A DNA stretch of 64,000 bases from JANSWY01 sp965228955 (GCA_965228955.1 OZ245848.1:3224001-3288000); one strand, 5' to 3'. Positions 42,803-50,833 are shown, counted from the stretch's first letter. Program-made: numbers and translations. The notes: a model not told the origin generated them from the letters alone.

Positions 42803-42944
42803 TGTCTGTTGTCTGTTGTCTGTTGTCTGTTGTCTGTTGTCTGTTGTCTGTTGTCTGTTGTCTGTTGTCTGTTGTCTGTTGTCTGTTGTCTGTTGTCTGT
42901 TGTCTGTTGTCTGTTGTCTGTTGTCTGTTGTCTGTTGTCTGTTG
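42803..42944. repeat. Heptamer tandem array (TGTCTGT)20
   Basis: Twenty perfect copies of TGTCTGT over 42803-42942 plus two bases, with no interruption; the longest array in the window. Because 7 is not a multiple of 3, each strand cycles through three frames and yields repetitive open frames that are artefacts. Confidence 0.98.
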
Positions 42945-43376
42945 AACGGGGTTACGTGTTACGGGTTGCCCTCCTATGAGATAGCTTTCCCCGGCGGCCA
43001 TAGCCTCTGTCGAAGGAATCGGCGGGCGAGCGGGTTGATTAGAGATTGGGTATTTTAGGATTTAGATATTAGAAATTAGGGTTTTCAAAACCATGCCGTC
43101 ATTCCTGACACAGCGTAGCGGAGATCAGAAATCCCGTTACTTTGAGCACTCATGTAAACAGAAATCTTGAATCTGGTACAATGTCCCAGATCTGGTCTTA
43201 GCGTCCCACTAAGACACACACCCGAAATGTTTCAAAGAAGAAACCATTCCAAAAAGAAGCTTCCGCAATATACCACAAATAGAGAAACTCTTTCTTTATT
43301 TCAGTAATTGGATTATCTCTTACAATTTGTCTTTATTATATATTTACCAGCCAACGATAAAATCAGATTTAAAACG
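42945..43376. repeat. Gene-free stretch with half-copy of the MITE-like element
   Basis: 43096-43136 (CCGTCATTCCTGAC, AGCGTAGCG, AGATCAG, ATCCCG) is the reverse complement of the right end of the 38786-38945 element, with about five mismatches. 43198-43215 (TTAGCGTCCCACTAAGAC) is an inverted partner of 44393-44410 on the other side of the M15 gene. A G+C-rich tract (42990-43035, CCCCGGCGGCCATAGC) contrasts with its surroundings. No gene seen. Confidence 0.55.
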
Positions 43377-44260
43377 ATGCTCTACAAATTCAAATTACTC
43401 TTCGCTATAGCCTTGATTCTATCATTCATTATACCTGATGATTTATTGGCACAATCCGAATCAGGTTTTATGGTGGCTGATATTGACAAAAAGCTTGAGG
43501 ACGAAATGAGGGCCAAAAATGTATTTGGTGAGCATTCTCCAATTCCATTAGAAAGGATGAAATTGGTTTACATTAAGCACATTGACTTCAATGGAAATGA
43601 GCAGTCTGGTGAAATTATTGTTATGGACGCATGTGCTGAACAGGTCAAGCAGTTGTTCATTGAATTATATGAAGCCAAATTCCCAATGACCCAGGTAGAA
43701 CTCATCACAAATACAATGGAAGTGATAGTTTATCAATGGCTGAAAATAACACTTCTTCACACAACCTCAGACAAGTCACAGGTGGCAAAAGATTATCCTT
43801 ACATGCTTATGGAACTGCCATAGATATTAACCCTATCAACAACCCATATATTGATATTCCATGCAATGATTCTCAAGGAGTTGCCAGATTTGAACCTGTT
43901 GTGGGAATTAAGTATGCAAATAGAATGGAAAATCGACTTGGAAAAAAGAACAGGTCAGGGATGGCTGAACAAGCAATAGACATATTTGCAAGAAATGGTT
44001 TTTATTGGTGGGGAGGATACTGGAATTGCCCAATTGACTATCAACACTTTCAAATAAGTAGATCGATTACAGAATTATTAGTCCTAATGACCGCTGAGGA
44101 AGCCAAAGATTTTTTTATCAAAACTCAGCAGTATTATAATACCAAAAATGAACCTATTGAATATGCTTTGGAAGAATTGTTTGGAGATGTAGTGCTAAAG
44201 GATGCATATCTAGAGAATCCAGAAGTATTTCTTAGGATGGTGAGTAAGATTGTTGATTGA
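43377..44260 (+). pseudogene. M15-family peptidoglycan peptidase, broken by a frameshift
   Basis: Frame 1 (ATG 43377) gives a signal peptide (FKLLFAIALILSFIIPDDLLA) and the N-terminal part of an M15 (VanY/L-Ala-D-Glu peptidase-like) protein up to about 43712 (VELITNT). The rest, with all zinc residues, continues in another frame: GSDSLSMAENNTSSHNLRQV, then LHAYGTAIDINP (His and Asp) and DYQHFQIS (His), ending at 44260. Frame logic fits loss of one base between 43710 and 43716. No slippery heptamer is visible, so programmed -1 slippage is unlikely. Either a true pseudogene or an assembly error; the rest of the gene is undamaged. Confidence 0.8.
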
Positions 44261-44378
44261 GGTATTAAATACCGCATATAGTGCGGTGAATAACTTTGTA
44301 AATACCGCATCTTGCCTTGTGGTTACGGTCTGATGTATTAGCGAAACGCTAATATTGAAAGGTGGACTTAGTGAGACA

Positions 44379-44447
44379 TTAAGACCAGAGAGGTCTTAAC
44401 GGGACGCTAATTAGTAGTTTGCCGCCCCAACATTACGCTGGGACGGC
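44379..44447. repeat. Two hairpins after the M15 gene, with a flanking inverted repeat
   Basis: TTAAGACC/GGTCTTAA (44379-44386 and 44392-44399, 5-nt loop) and GCCGCCCCA/TGGGACGGC (44421-44429 and 44439-44447, one mismatch on this strand, a G-T wobble on the other). The segment 44393-44410 (GTCTTAACGGGACGCTAA) matches 43198-43215 in inverted orientation at about 15 of 18 positions. The second hairpin may terminate the convergent hydrolase or M15 transcripts but has no T-run. Confidence 0.5.
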
Positions 44448-44463
44448 TATTTACTAATCCAAA

Positions 44464-45609
44464 TCAGATTTTTCGGATAGTCAATTGTCTTACTCCCTTC
44501 GAAGTATTGACATTGACTCGATAGATACCCGGCTTTTTATCCGAGATGTCTATCACCAATTCGTTTTTATTTCTTTGTGCTTTGATATTTTCAACCTGTC
44601 CAGAACTGTCGATCAATTGAACCACCTTGGATTTCCTGTTCAAATTCTTAAATCCTGTTAAAGTGAATACTCCTGTTCCTGGGTTTGGAAAAGCAATAGG
44701 ATCAACCTGAGTTTCTATGACTGTTGGGGCTGTGCAACTTTGAATGTATGAAACTGCATCATCTCCTTGCAAGGCACTTGAGAATGTATTGTAAGAAGCT
44801 CCTTTCAGCTTATGGTCCAGCCAAAGCAACATGTACTGTTGGGAAATTTGCTGTTGCTCATCCCTGCTAATCGTAATATTTCCAGAAGAGGAATTTTCCC
44901 CAAAAGAGCAGTAGAAGTTACTCTTAGCAAAATAGCAATGACCACCTCCAAGAATGGTAATAAGTGTTTTGCAATCCGATGAAAGGTTTTGGTAGATAGG
45001 TAGTGCATGTTCTTCATACGGAGTAACACCATCTGCCTCACCGTACAACAACAATGCATCAACAGTCACATCCTGAGCAGCGCTGATGGCAGATGGGTTT
45101 GTTTCAGCAGGAGCTAAACCAATGTAAGTAGTTACCAAAGGATGATTGGCAGCTGCCAGGACTCCTGACCCCCCTCCCATCGAATGACCTACTACAGCGG
45201 TTTCTTCGGCAACTCCTTCGTACAAGAAAGATGAAGGATCTCCAGCCATGGATTGCACTTCTTCCATGATATAGGCCAGGTCATCTCCAAACCTCTGGTG
45301 GCTAGGCCAAAAGTTTCCTTCTGTTCTTGGAAATACCAGGATATAGCCTTCTGGAACAAGGGCTTCCCAAATGTTCTCATAGGCATCCCATCTCATTAAA
45401 AACCCATGACCAAAAACGACCACCGGAAAGTTACCATCTTCATGGATTTCTCCACTGGCTCCTTCAGGAAAGTAAATTCGCGAATCAATCCTTCGGTTGC
45501 GACTTTCATCATAGAATCGGTAGGACTTTGATCCGATGTTGTACTGGGCAAATCCTTGAACACCGACAAATAGCATCAAGAACACAAATTGAAATAATTT
45601 GATTTTCAT
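44464..45609 (-). CDS. T9SS-secreted alpha/beta hydrolase, PET-hydrolase/cutinase-like
   Basis: 381 residues. Signal peptide (LFQFVFLMLFVGVQGFAQ), alpha/beta-hydrolase domain (about 30-285) and a T9SS type A C-terminal domain (about 305-381, from IAFPNPGTGVFTLTG to VRQLTIRKI). Catalytic triad Ser143 (VVGHSMGGGSG), Asp193 (LLYGEADGVTP) and His224 (LGGGHCYFA). The GHSMGGG nucleophile elbow, the FPVVVFGHGF oxyanion strand and Cys-rich loop resemble the polyester-hydrolase/cutinase/dienelactone-hydrolase group; Bacteroidota members with this T9SS tail include enzymes with weak PET hydrolysis. The natural substrate is unknown. Confidence 0.85.
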   Translation of the reverse strand: MKIKLFQFVFLMLFVGVQGFAQYNIGSKSYRFYDESRNRRIDSRIYFPEGASGEIHEDGNFPVVVFGHGFLMRWDAYENIWEALVPEGYILVFPRTEGNFWPSHQRFGDDLAYIMEEVQSMAGDPSSFLYEGVAEETAVVGHSMGGGSGVLAAANHPLVTTYIGLAPAETNPSAISAAQDVTVDALLLYGEADGVTPYEEHALPIYQNLSSDCKTLITILGGGHCYFAKSNFYCSFGENSSSGNITISRDEQQQISQQYMLLWLDHKLKGASYNTFSSALQGDDAVSYIQSCTAPTVIETQVDPIAFPNPGTGVFTLTGFKNLNRKSKVVQLIDSSGQVENIKAQRNKNELVIDISDKKPGIYRVNVNTSKGVRQLTIRKI

Positions 45610-45813
45610 AATTATAGGTTTATAAGGTTAAAAAAGTAATTACAGTAGGGTTCGTTCAGGCAATACAGTCCTGTTCGCTACTAACACAGCGCATGTAAAC
45701 ATCATGCACTGTGAGTAGCAATTGGGAATTGTCTAAACTAAAATGTAGGGTGTGACCTTCCTGCCTTAAAAAAGGAGGTGTGTGAGCTTAATACCTATTT
45801 TGCAAAAGCCAAA
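45610..45813. other. Upstream region of the hydrolase gene
   Basis: About 200 bp containing CCTGCCTTAAAAAAGGAGG (45762-45780) and an imperfect inverted pair TTCGCTACTAACACAG / CACTGTGAGTAGCAA (45674-45723), a possible stem of 10-12 bp. No gene recognised. Confidence 0.35.
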
Positions 45814-46011
45814 TCAAGAAGATCTTAAGGGAAATGAGCTAGAACCAGGTTCGTCTTTGATGAATCTCCACACAGAGTAGAGCGTCTTCATAAGGGATGC
45901 ATATCGGAATAACTCTTCAGTTTTCTCATCCGATTGTATTGCTGCAGGCATGTAGTTTCCCAGCGCAATTGTGTCCTGTCGAGTAGGTTTGGTTAGCTTA
46001 AAAATACTCAT
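45814..46011 (-). CDS. Small hypothetical protein (65 residues)
   Basis: Not recognised. The sequence (SIFKLTKPTRQDTIALG, then SDEKTEELFRYASLMKTLYSVWRFIKDEP) has a plausible amphipathic helix in its second half, no signal peptide and no cysteines. It starts 205 bp upstream of the hydrolase gene on the same strand. An A+T-rich upstream region is compatible with a promoter, but short length and lack of known relatives keep this uncertain. Confidence 0.35.
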   Translation of the reverse strand: MSIFKLTKPTRQDTIALGNYMPAAIQSDEKTEELFRYASLMKTLYSVWRFIKDEPGSSSFPLRSS

Positions 46012-46154
46012 ACAATTGATTGTGTAACGTATAACGGTTCGGTATAGCTAATATATGATTATTTTGATAAAAAGAATAGTGATTTTGATTTTAATTGTAA
46101 AATTTACACTTAATTTTTTTTTTGGGGTAATCATTTGATTAAGGATCCTTAAGT
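46012..46154. other. A+T-rich gene-free stretch
   Basis: No feature beyond homopolymer runs (ten T residues near 46116). The direct repeat begins at its right edge. Confidence 0.4.
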
Positions 46155-46203
46155 CTAGCTAGCTTTCAATCCCCCTAACCCCCTTCTCCAAGGGGGACCT
46201 GAC
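46155..46203. repeat. 49-bp direct repeat, left copy
   Basis: CTAGCTAG, CTTTCAATCCCCCTAACCCC, CTTCTCCAAGGGGGACCTGAC. The right copy at 47282-47331 differs by one indel and one substitution. The 3' half folds into a CCCCC...GGGGG hairpin, a common REP-like intergenic text in Bacteroidota. Each copy is followed by period-7 sequence (here CTCAAAC repeated, 46219-46239). Confidence 0.9.
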
Positions 46204-46258
46204 CATACTCAATATCAATACTCAAACCTCAAACCTCAAGCACCTATACTGGCGCAGT

Positions 46259-46274
46259 TTGTCCCCAACCTGTG
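46259..46274. repeat. 16-bp inverted repeat, left arm
   Basis: TTGTCCCCAACCTGTG is the exact reverse complement of 47250-47265 (CACAGGTTGGGGACAA). The two arms bracket the gene at 46423-47124. Confidence 0.9.
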
Positions 46275-46422
46275 TCTATTATGAACTTAAGGACTCTGTC
46301 CGTTTATTCCAGAAAAATGAAAATGAATTGCACGGCCAAACAGTTTATTTCTTAAAGATTGGGAACAAAAGATTAATTGTTAAAAACTGGTTCATTTGCT
46401 GTAACTAAATCAACTTTAAGTA

Positions 46423-47124
46423 ATGAAATATTATAAAATCGGTTACACTGATGAGTCAGGTCAATGGCGAGTTAGACTAACGAATGAAGAAGATAACCGC
46501 CAAAACTTTTTTTTGTATAATGAAAGGACAGTTAAATCATTCTGGAAACTGGAGGATTCATTGGAACTTCTGCTTTGGTTTCAAGATTATCAAGATGCGT
46601 CTTATCAAAATTTAGGGTTCAGTGATATCATTAGATGGGTTGGAAGTATAATGCATGACCCTCCCCTTAGAGGTGCACCCATTTCCAAATACCTGGTTAT
46701 CAGGGAGCAAATAAAGAAGTACTTTGAAACATTAAACATTCCAAATCATCGGTTTCATCAATTGATTATAAAAAAGGAAGATGATGGTGAGGCAAGACGT
46801 TATTTCGGTTTTCAAATTGTCCACAATCTATATGACTCTCTGGACTATCAAAACACTGCATTTAAGGTAATTGAGAATAATGAAGATGTCCGAAAGTTTG
46901 ATACAGGTGAATACTCTTCTTTCGAACAACTAAAACAGCTTCATAAAACACTAGGTAAAAACCAGACTATCAAACCTTCAGAGTTAAAGCTCTCAAAAGA
47001 ATTTGATGTCTTCTGCAATTTTGAAACTGAATTCTTAGTAAGTGAAAATGTTCGAAATCATATTTTAGATATGAACATTAAAGGTATAAAGTTCACAGAG
47101 CTCAATCGCTATTCAATTCTTTAA
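46423..47124 (+). CDS. Putative orphan immunity protein (Imm11/DUF1629-like)
   Basis: 233 residues, no signal peptide. The last 45 residues, LSKEFDVFCNF...FLVSENVRNHILDMNIKGIKF, follow the pattern ...DVF..(8-12)..VSE-x-[VL]-[KR]-x-x-[IL]...GI-[KE]-F that I associate with Imm11/DUF1629 immunity proteins of polymorphic-toxin systems. The first 150 residues (QWRVRLTNEEDNRQNFFLYN, FSDIIRWVGSIMHDPPL) are not recognised. No toxin gene lies beside it. It is isolated and bracketed by a 49-bp direct repeat and a 16-bp inverted repeat, as expected for a recently acquired accessory gene. Family assignment is tentative. Confidence 0.6.
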   Translation: MKYYKIGYTDESGQWRVRLTNEEDNRQNFFLYNERTVKSFWKLEDSLELLLWFQDYQDASYQNLGFSDIIRWVGSIMHDPPLRGAPISKYLVIREQIKKYFETLNIPNHRFHQLIIKKEDDGEARRYFGFQIVHNLYDSLDYQNTAFKVIENNEDVRKFDTGEYSSFEQLKQLHKTLGKNQTIKPSELKLSKEFDVFCNFETEFLVSENVRNHILDMNIKGIKFTELNRYSIL

Positions 47125-47249
47125 AATTGATCCACCACCCTTTCTTCCCTTAAGGGATAATTCATTAATTATTACGAAATTGTATAGGTACCCCTTTAGG
47201 GGCTAGGGGTTTAACAGGGCCGGACTGGAGTCCTCAAAACCATTTTCCT

Positions 47250-47265
47250 CACAGGTTGGGGACAA
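47250..47265. repeat. 16-bp inverted repeat, right arm
   Basis: CACAGGTTGGGGACAA, exact reverse complement of 46259-46274. Nearby (47189-47218) CCCCTTTAGGGGCTAGGGGTTTAACAGG is further REP-like text. Confidence 0.9.
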
Positions 47266-47281
47266 CCTGCGAGAGTCAGGA

Positions 47282-47331
47282 CTAGCTAGCCTTTCAATCC
47301 CCCTAACCCCCTTCTCCAAGGGGGACCCGAC
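47282..47331. repeat. 49-bp direct repeat, right copy
   Basis: Near-identical to 46155-46203. The pair spans about 1.18 kb with the immunity-like gene inside. Recombination between the copies would delete the gene cleanly. Confidence 0.9.
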
Positions 47332-47349
47332 TAAACTCTCCAACTTCTA

Positions 47350-47398
47350 CTTCTAACCTCCAACTTCTAACTTCCAACTTCCAACTTCTAACCTCCAA
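47350..47398. repeat. Mixed heptamer array supplying the stop codon of the next gene
   Basis: Seven 7-bp units: CTTCTAA, CCTCCAA, CTTCTAA, CTTCCAA, CTTCCAA, CTTCTAA, CCTCCAA. Unlike the other arrays it is degenerate in two positions. The stop codon of the molybdoenzyme gene (TAG read on the minus strand, 47388-47390) lies inside it, so its last codons derive from repeat sequence. Confidence 0.9.
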
Positions 47399-49643
47399 AA
47401 TCCACATTCACCCCCACCGACTTGGAAGCCGGCGTATGACTCCCCCTTGCATGAATCTCCAGCGGAATCAGTGGATTAGCTTCAGGAAAGTAAGTAGCCA
47501 CACATCCTTTAGGAATATCATAAGGTACAATGGCAAAATCTTTAATCTCTCTTCTGGTATCTCCATATTCATTCCAAATGGCAACCAAATCACCCTTCTT
47601 AAAATTCTTATCTGCCATATCCTGTTCATTCATGAATATGACTTCCCTCCCATTGTAGACTCCTCTGTATCGATCATCCAGTCCATAAACTGTTGTATTA
47701 AACTGATCATGGCTTCTGATAGTCATCATCAAGAACTCATGTCCGTTTTGTACGTTATCCGAGAGTTTGTTTGTAGTGAATTGGGCTTTCCCGGATGGGG
47801 TCTTAAATACTCCTACTCTTGCTCCATTTGGTAATTCGAAACCATTGCTTGACTTTAGCTTTGCGTTATAATCTTCAAACCCCGCAATCGCTTTTGCTAT
47901 CAATTCTCTTATTCTATCATAATCTTCAACCAGGTGCTCCCAGTCAATCTCAGAGTCTTTCAATGATTTGGCAGCAATGCCAGCAACGATCCATGGTTCC
48001 GATTTAAGTTCAGGTGCTCTTGGTGTTAAAGTTCCTTGTGAGGTGTGGACTATTCCCATCGAGTTCTCCACTGTAACCACTTGCTCACCGGACTTTTCTA
48101 TATGTTTATCAGTTCTGGCAAGGCAAGGTAAGATTAAAGATGTCTTTCCATGTACAAGATGTGATCTGTTAAGTTTGGTAGAAATATGGATGGTGAGATC
48201 GCAGTTTCTTAATGCTTTTGCGGTTTTTTCTGTATCTGGAGCTGCTGGTAGGAAATTTCCTCCTAGCGCCATGAATACCTTAACCTTTTCATCGAGCATT
48301 GCCTGAATGGTCTCCACTACATTGTAACCCGGGCTCATAGGAGGTTTAAAATCAAATACCCCGGCAAGTTTGTCCATCCATGCTTTGGTAGGTCTTTCCC
48401 ATATTCCCATGGTGCGATCTCCCTGAACATTGCTATGGCCTCTAACCGGACAAGTCCCTGCTCCCTGCTTTCCAATTGAACCCTTAATCAAAAGAAGATT
48501 CACTACTTCCTGAATGTTGTCTACCGCGTTTACATGTTGCGTTAAACCCATTGCCCAGCATGCGATTATCTTATCACTTTCTGCAAGCCATTTTACCAGA
48601 GTTGAGATATCTTCTTTTTCAAGTCCTGTTCTATTGATCAGTTCTGGTAGTTCATATTTCTCAAGATCAGTCACAAGAGATTCATATCCCTCAGTTTTAG
48701 AATTAATAAACCCCTGATCCAACACATCACCTCTCTCCTGCTCTAATCTCAATAGCTCTTTCATAATAGCTTTTAGAAGTGCTACATCTTCATTGATTCT
48801 TACTTGCAGATACAAATCAGAAATAGATTGTCCGGCACCTGCCAATCCTTTAACTGTTTGTGGGTTTTTAAAATTGACAAGACCAATTTCTTTAAGAGGA
48901 TTAATAGTAATGATTTTGGCTCCATTCTTTTTTGCCTTCTCCAAAGAGGTCAACATTCTTGGATGATTCGTGCCAGGGTTTTGACCGAAAATCAATATTA
49001 CCTCTGCATGTTGAAAATCTTCTAATGTCACAGATCCCTTTCCAATACCCAGGGTTTTATTCAACGCAACACCACTTGACTCGTGACACATGTTGCTACA
49101 ATCAGGCAGATTATTGGTACCAAACATTCTAACAAACAACTGATAGAGAAATGCTGCTTCATTTGAGGTTCTTCCCGAAGTATAGAAAACCGCCTCATCA
49201 GGATTGTCAAGAGACTGGAGCTTGTTACCGATTACATCAAATGCTTCACTCCATGAGATTGGTTGATAATGAGTTTCTCCTTCCCTGATAATCATGGGAT
49301 GGGTGAGTCGACCCTGTTGGCCAAGCCAGTAATCACTTTTGGAATTCAATTCTGAAACGGAATGTCTGGAAAAGAAATCAATACCCGCCAATTGGTCCAT
49401 GATTTCTTCAGCAATTGCTTTTACACCATTCTCACAGAACTCTCCCAGCTTTGATCGCTTCTTGGGATCTGGCCATGCACATCCGGGGCAGTCAATACCC
49501 TGGCTCTGGTTGAGTTTGGTAAATACTTTTAGGTTTTTGCTGAAGGATGTAGCATTGAAGGCAATCTTAGTTGCTTTTAAAACTGCCTTTATTCCTGCAG
49601 CACTTTGGGAAGGGTTTTGAATCTTAATTTCTTGATTACTCAT
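47388..49643 (-). CDS. FdhF/YdeP-family molybdopterin oxidoreductase
   Basis: 751 residues from the ATG at 49643. Formate-dehydrogenase-like core: GIDCPGCAWPDP near residue 55 (reduced Fe-S motif), YTSGRTSNEAAFLYQLFVRMFG, molybdopterin-binding DCSNMCHESSG, IFGQNPGTNHPRM, WAMGLTQHVNAVDNIQE and a C-terminal MoCo-binding barrel (MTIRSHDQFNTTVYGLDDRYRG). YdeP-type enzymes are linked to acid resistance in E. coli but their substrate is not firmly known, and no FdhD, cytochrome or Fe-S partner is adjacent. No Tat signal, so cytoplasmic. Its 3' end runs into a heptamer array. Confidence 0.9.
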   Translation of the reverse strand: MSNQEIKIQNPSQSAAGIKAVLKATKIAFNATSFSKNLKVFTKLNQSQGIDCPGCAWPDPKKRSKLGEFCENGVKAIAEEIMDQLAGIDFFSRHSVSELNSKSDYWLGQQGRLTHPMIIREGETHYQPISWSEAFDVIGNKLQSLDNPDEAVFYTSGRTSNEAAFLYQLFVRMFGTNNLPDCSNMCHESSGVALNKTLGIGKGSVTLEDFQHAEVILIFGQNPGTNHPRMLTSLEKAKKNGAKIITINPLKEIGLVNFKNPQTVKGLAGAGQSISDLYLQVRINEDVALLKAIMKELLRLEQERGDVLDQGFINSKTEGYESLVTDLEKYELPELINRTGLEKEDISTLVKWLAESDKIIACWAMGLTQHVNAVDNIQEVVNLLLIKGSIGKQGAGTCPVRGHSNVQGDRTMGIWERPTKAWMDKLAGVFDFKPPMSPGYNVVETIQAMLDEKVKVFMALGGNFLPAAPDTEKTAKALRNCDLTIHISTKLNRSHLVHGKTSLILPCLARTDKHIEKSGEQVVTVENSMGIVHTSQGTLTPRAPELKSEPWIVAGIAAKSLKDSEIDWEHLVEDYDRIRELIAKAIAGFEDYNAKLKSSNGFELPNGARVGVFKTPSGKAQFTTNKLSDNVQNGHEFLMMTIRSHDQFNTTVYGLDDRYRGVYNGREVIFMNEQDMADKNFKKGDLVAIWNEYGDTRREIKDFAIVPYDIPKGCVATYFPEANPLIPLEIHARGSHTPASKSVGVNVDFGG

Positions 49644-49692
49644 GAGCAATGTGTCTGCTCATAAAGTTAGTGAACTGATTGAGTTTTCAAAC

Positions 49693-49899
49693 TTAAATAC
49701 AAACAAAGCAACCAACTCCTTCTGTATCTTCACAGACTTCTTTGGTCTCGTAGCAAGTGTCTGATCCATCAGTTGAATATGGGAAGTCACTGTTACACAC
49801 ACATTCTTCCAGAGCTTCTTCGCAAGAGATGAATTGTGTGGTACCCAATAACGCTAAAACAAACACAACGGATTTCCAGGATTTCATTAAAGCTTTCAT
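49693..49899 (-). CDS. Small Cys-rich lipoprotein (68 residues)
   Basis: Signal sequence with lipobox-like FISC (Cys26), followed by a 42-residue acidic mature part with six more cysteines (33, 35, 49, 56, 64, 67; ECVCNSD, DTCYETKEVC, GCFVC). The even number suggests three disulfides in a secreted or surface lipoprotein. Not recognised as a known family. It lies 44 nt before the YdeP-type gene and 50 nt after the 93-residue protein on the same strand. Start could also be the ATG at 49887. Confidence 0.65.
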   Translation of the reverse strand: MKALMKSWKSVVFVLALLGTTQFISCEEALEECVCNSDFPYSTDGSDTCYETKEVCEDTEGVGCFVCI

Positions 49900-49949
49900 A
49901 AGACTACTGTTTGATTTCGACGGATAATTTACAACAACTGTACCAAAAT

Positions 49950-50231
49950 TTATTCTCCGGATATTTTGCGATTATTATCTTCCGTTTGCGAGGCTCCTGT
50001 TGCTTTCTTCATCGGCTTCTTCAACGGTTTCAAATTCAACGGCACATCGGCCTTACTTAGTATTCTCTGGTTTGGAATATAAAAGTAACCAAGCTCATTA
50101 AGCTCCTCCACTATGCCCGCATATTCGTTTGCTTTCTGTGTGGTGAGAAACTCATCAGACCTGGTCAGCATTACCTCCATTAATCCAAGTGCTTTTTTTA
50201 ATAAGAAGGCAATACGATCTGATCTTTCCAT
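49950..50231 (-). CDS. 93-residue protein sharing the Ku basic tail motif
   Basis: No known family recognised. Residues 1-50 are helical (SDRIAFLLKKALGLMEVML and TTQKANEYAGIVEELNELGY); the last 23 are a hydrophilic tail containing KKPMKKATG at 71-79, identical to nine residues in the tail of the neighbouring Ku protein. The DNA encoding it is identical over 25 of 26 bases (49996-50021 versus 51040-51065). The ATG overlaps the TPR gene stop (TAATG), so translation is coupled. A role in DNA end joining is a hypothesis. Confidence 0.65.
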   Translation of the reverse strand: MERSDRIAFLLKKALGLMEVMLTRSDEFLTTQKANEYAGIVEELNELGYFYIPNQRILSKADVPLNLKPLKKPMKKATGASQTEDNNRKISGE

Positions 50232-50833
50232 TACATTAAAGTTTTAAGGTCGTTGATTAGGGACTGTACTGATTCTTCAGGATAACCTAGAAGTTGTTGG
50301 TATTTCAATAGAGATCTAATTGCCTCGTCGTAACTCTTTTCCTCAATAAAAAGTAGGGCAAGATTATAAAAGCAATCAGCAAAATTCGGGTCAATTATCA
50401 GCGCTGTTTCGTAATGAAATTTGGCCAGCTTGTTATTGCCCATGTCGGAATAGACATTACCTAAATTGAAATGAGATTCTAAATGTCTGGAGTTTACCTG
50501 AAGCGCTTTAGAAAATAAATCCACAGACTCAGGAAGTCGACCTTGTTTGGTCCTCAATATCCCAAGGTTGCAGTACGCATCATCCTTCAACTCTCCTTTG
50601 TCAATTGCTTTGAGATAGTACTCTTCAGCTGCTTCATCTTTGCCGTCTTCATCGTGATTAAGCGCGATATCAAACAGACTATTTGGAGCTTTGAAATGAA
50701 TGATTTTTGAGTCCTCAGAAGTGAACATATTCAGCTGACCATGATCCTCAAGATCTGGCTTTTTTCTCCGCCGAACTTTCTTAAGCCCGAGCCTCGAAGA
50801 ATAGTCATCCGATAACCTTATCACTTTTGCCAC
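50231..50833 (-). CDS. TPR protein encoded beside Ku/LigD
   Basis: 200 residues, cytosolic. A basic N-terminal segment (RLGLKKVRRRKKPDLEDHG) is followed by four or five tetratricopeptide repeats (about 55-190), for example AEEYYLKAIDKGELKDDAYCNLGI, HLESHFNLGNVYSDMGN and FADCFYNLALLFIEEKSYDEAIR. TPRs mediate protein-protein contact, and the basic head could contact nucleic acid. It follows ku by 163 nt, a gap with a short heptamer tract, and its stop overlaps the start of the 93-residue gene. Confidence 0.85.
   Translation of the reverse strand: MAKVIRLSDDYSSRLGLKKVRRRKKPDLEDHGQLNMFTSEDSKIIHFKAPNSLFDIALNHDEDGKDEAAEEYYLKAIDKGELKDDAYCNLGILRTKQGRLPESVDLFSKALQVNSRHLESHFNLGNVYSDMGNNKLAKFHYETALIIDPNFADCFYNLALLFIEEKSYDEAIRSLLKYQQLLGYPEESVQSLINDLKTLM

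Noticed and set aside
34398..42944. CRISPR arrays
   Set aside because: The regular repeats are 7-bp, directly abutting and without unique spacers; no cas genes are in the window.
42780..43058. Open reading frames of QQTTDNR-type repeats across the TGTCTGT array
   Set aside because: They result from translating a 7-bp repeat, which stays open in several frames on both strands; no start signal or non-repetitive domain.
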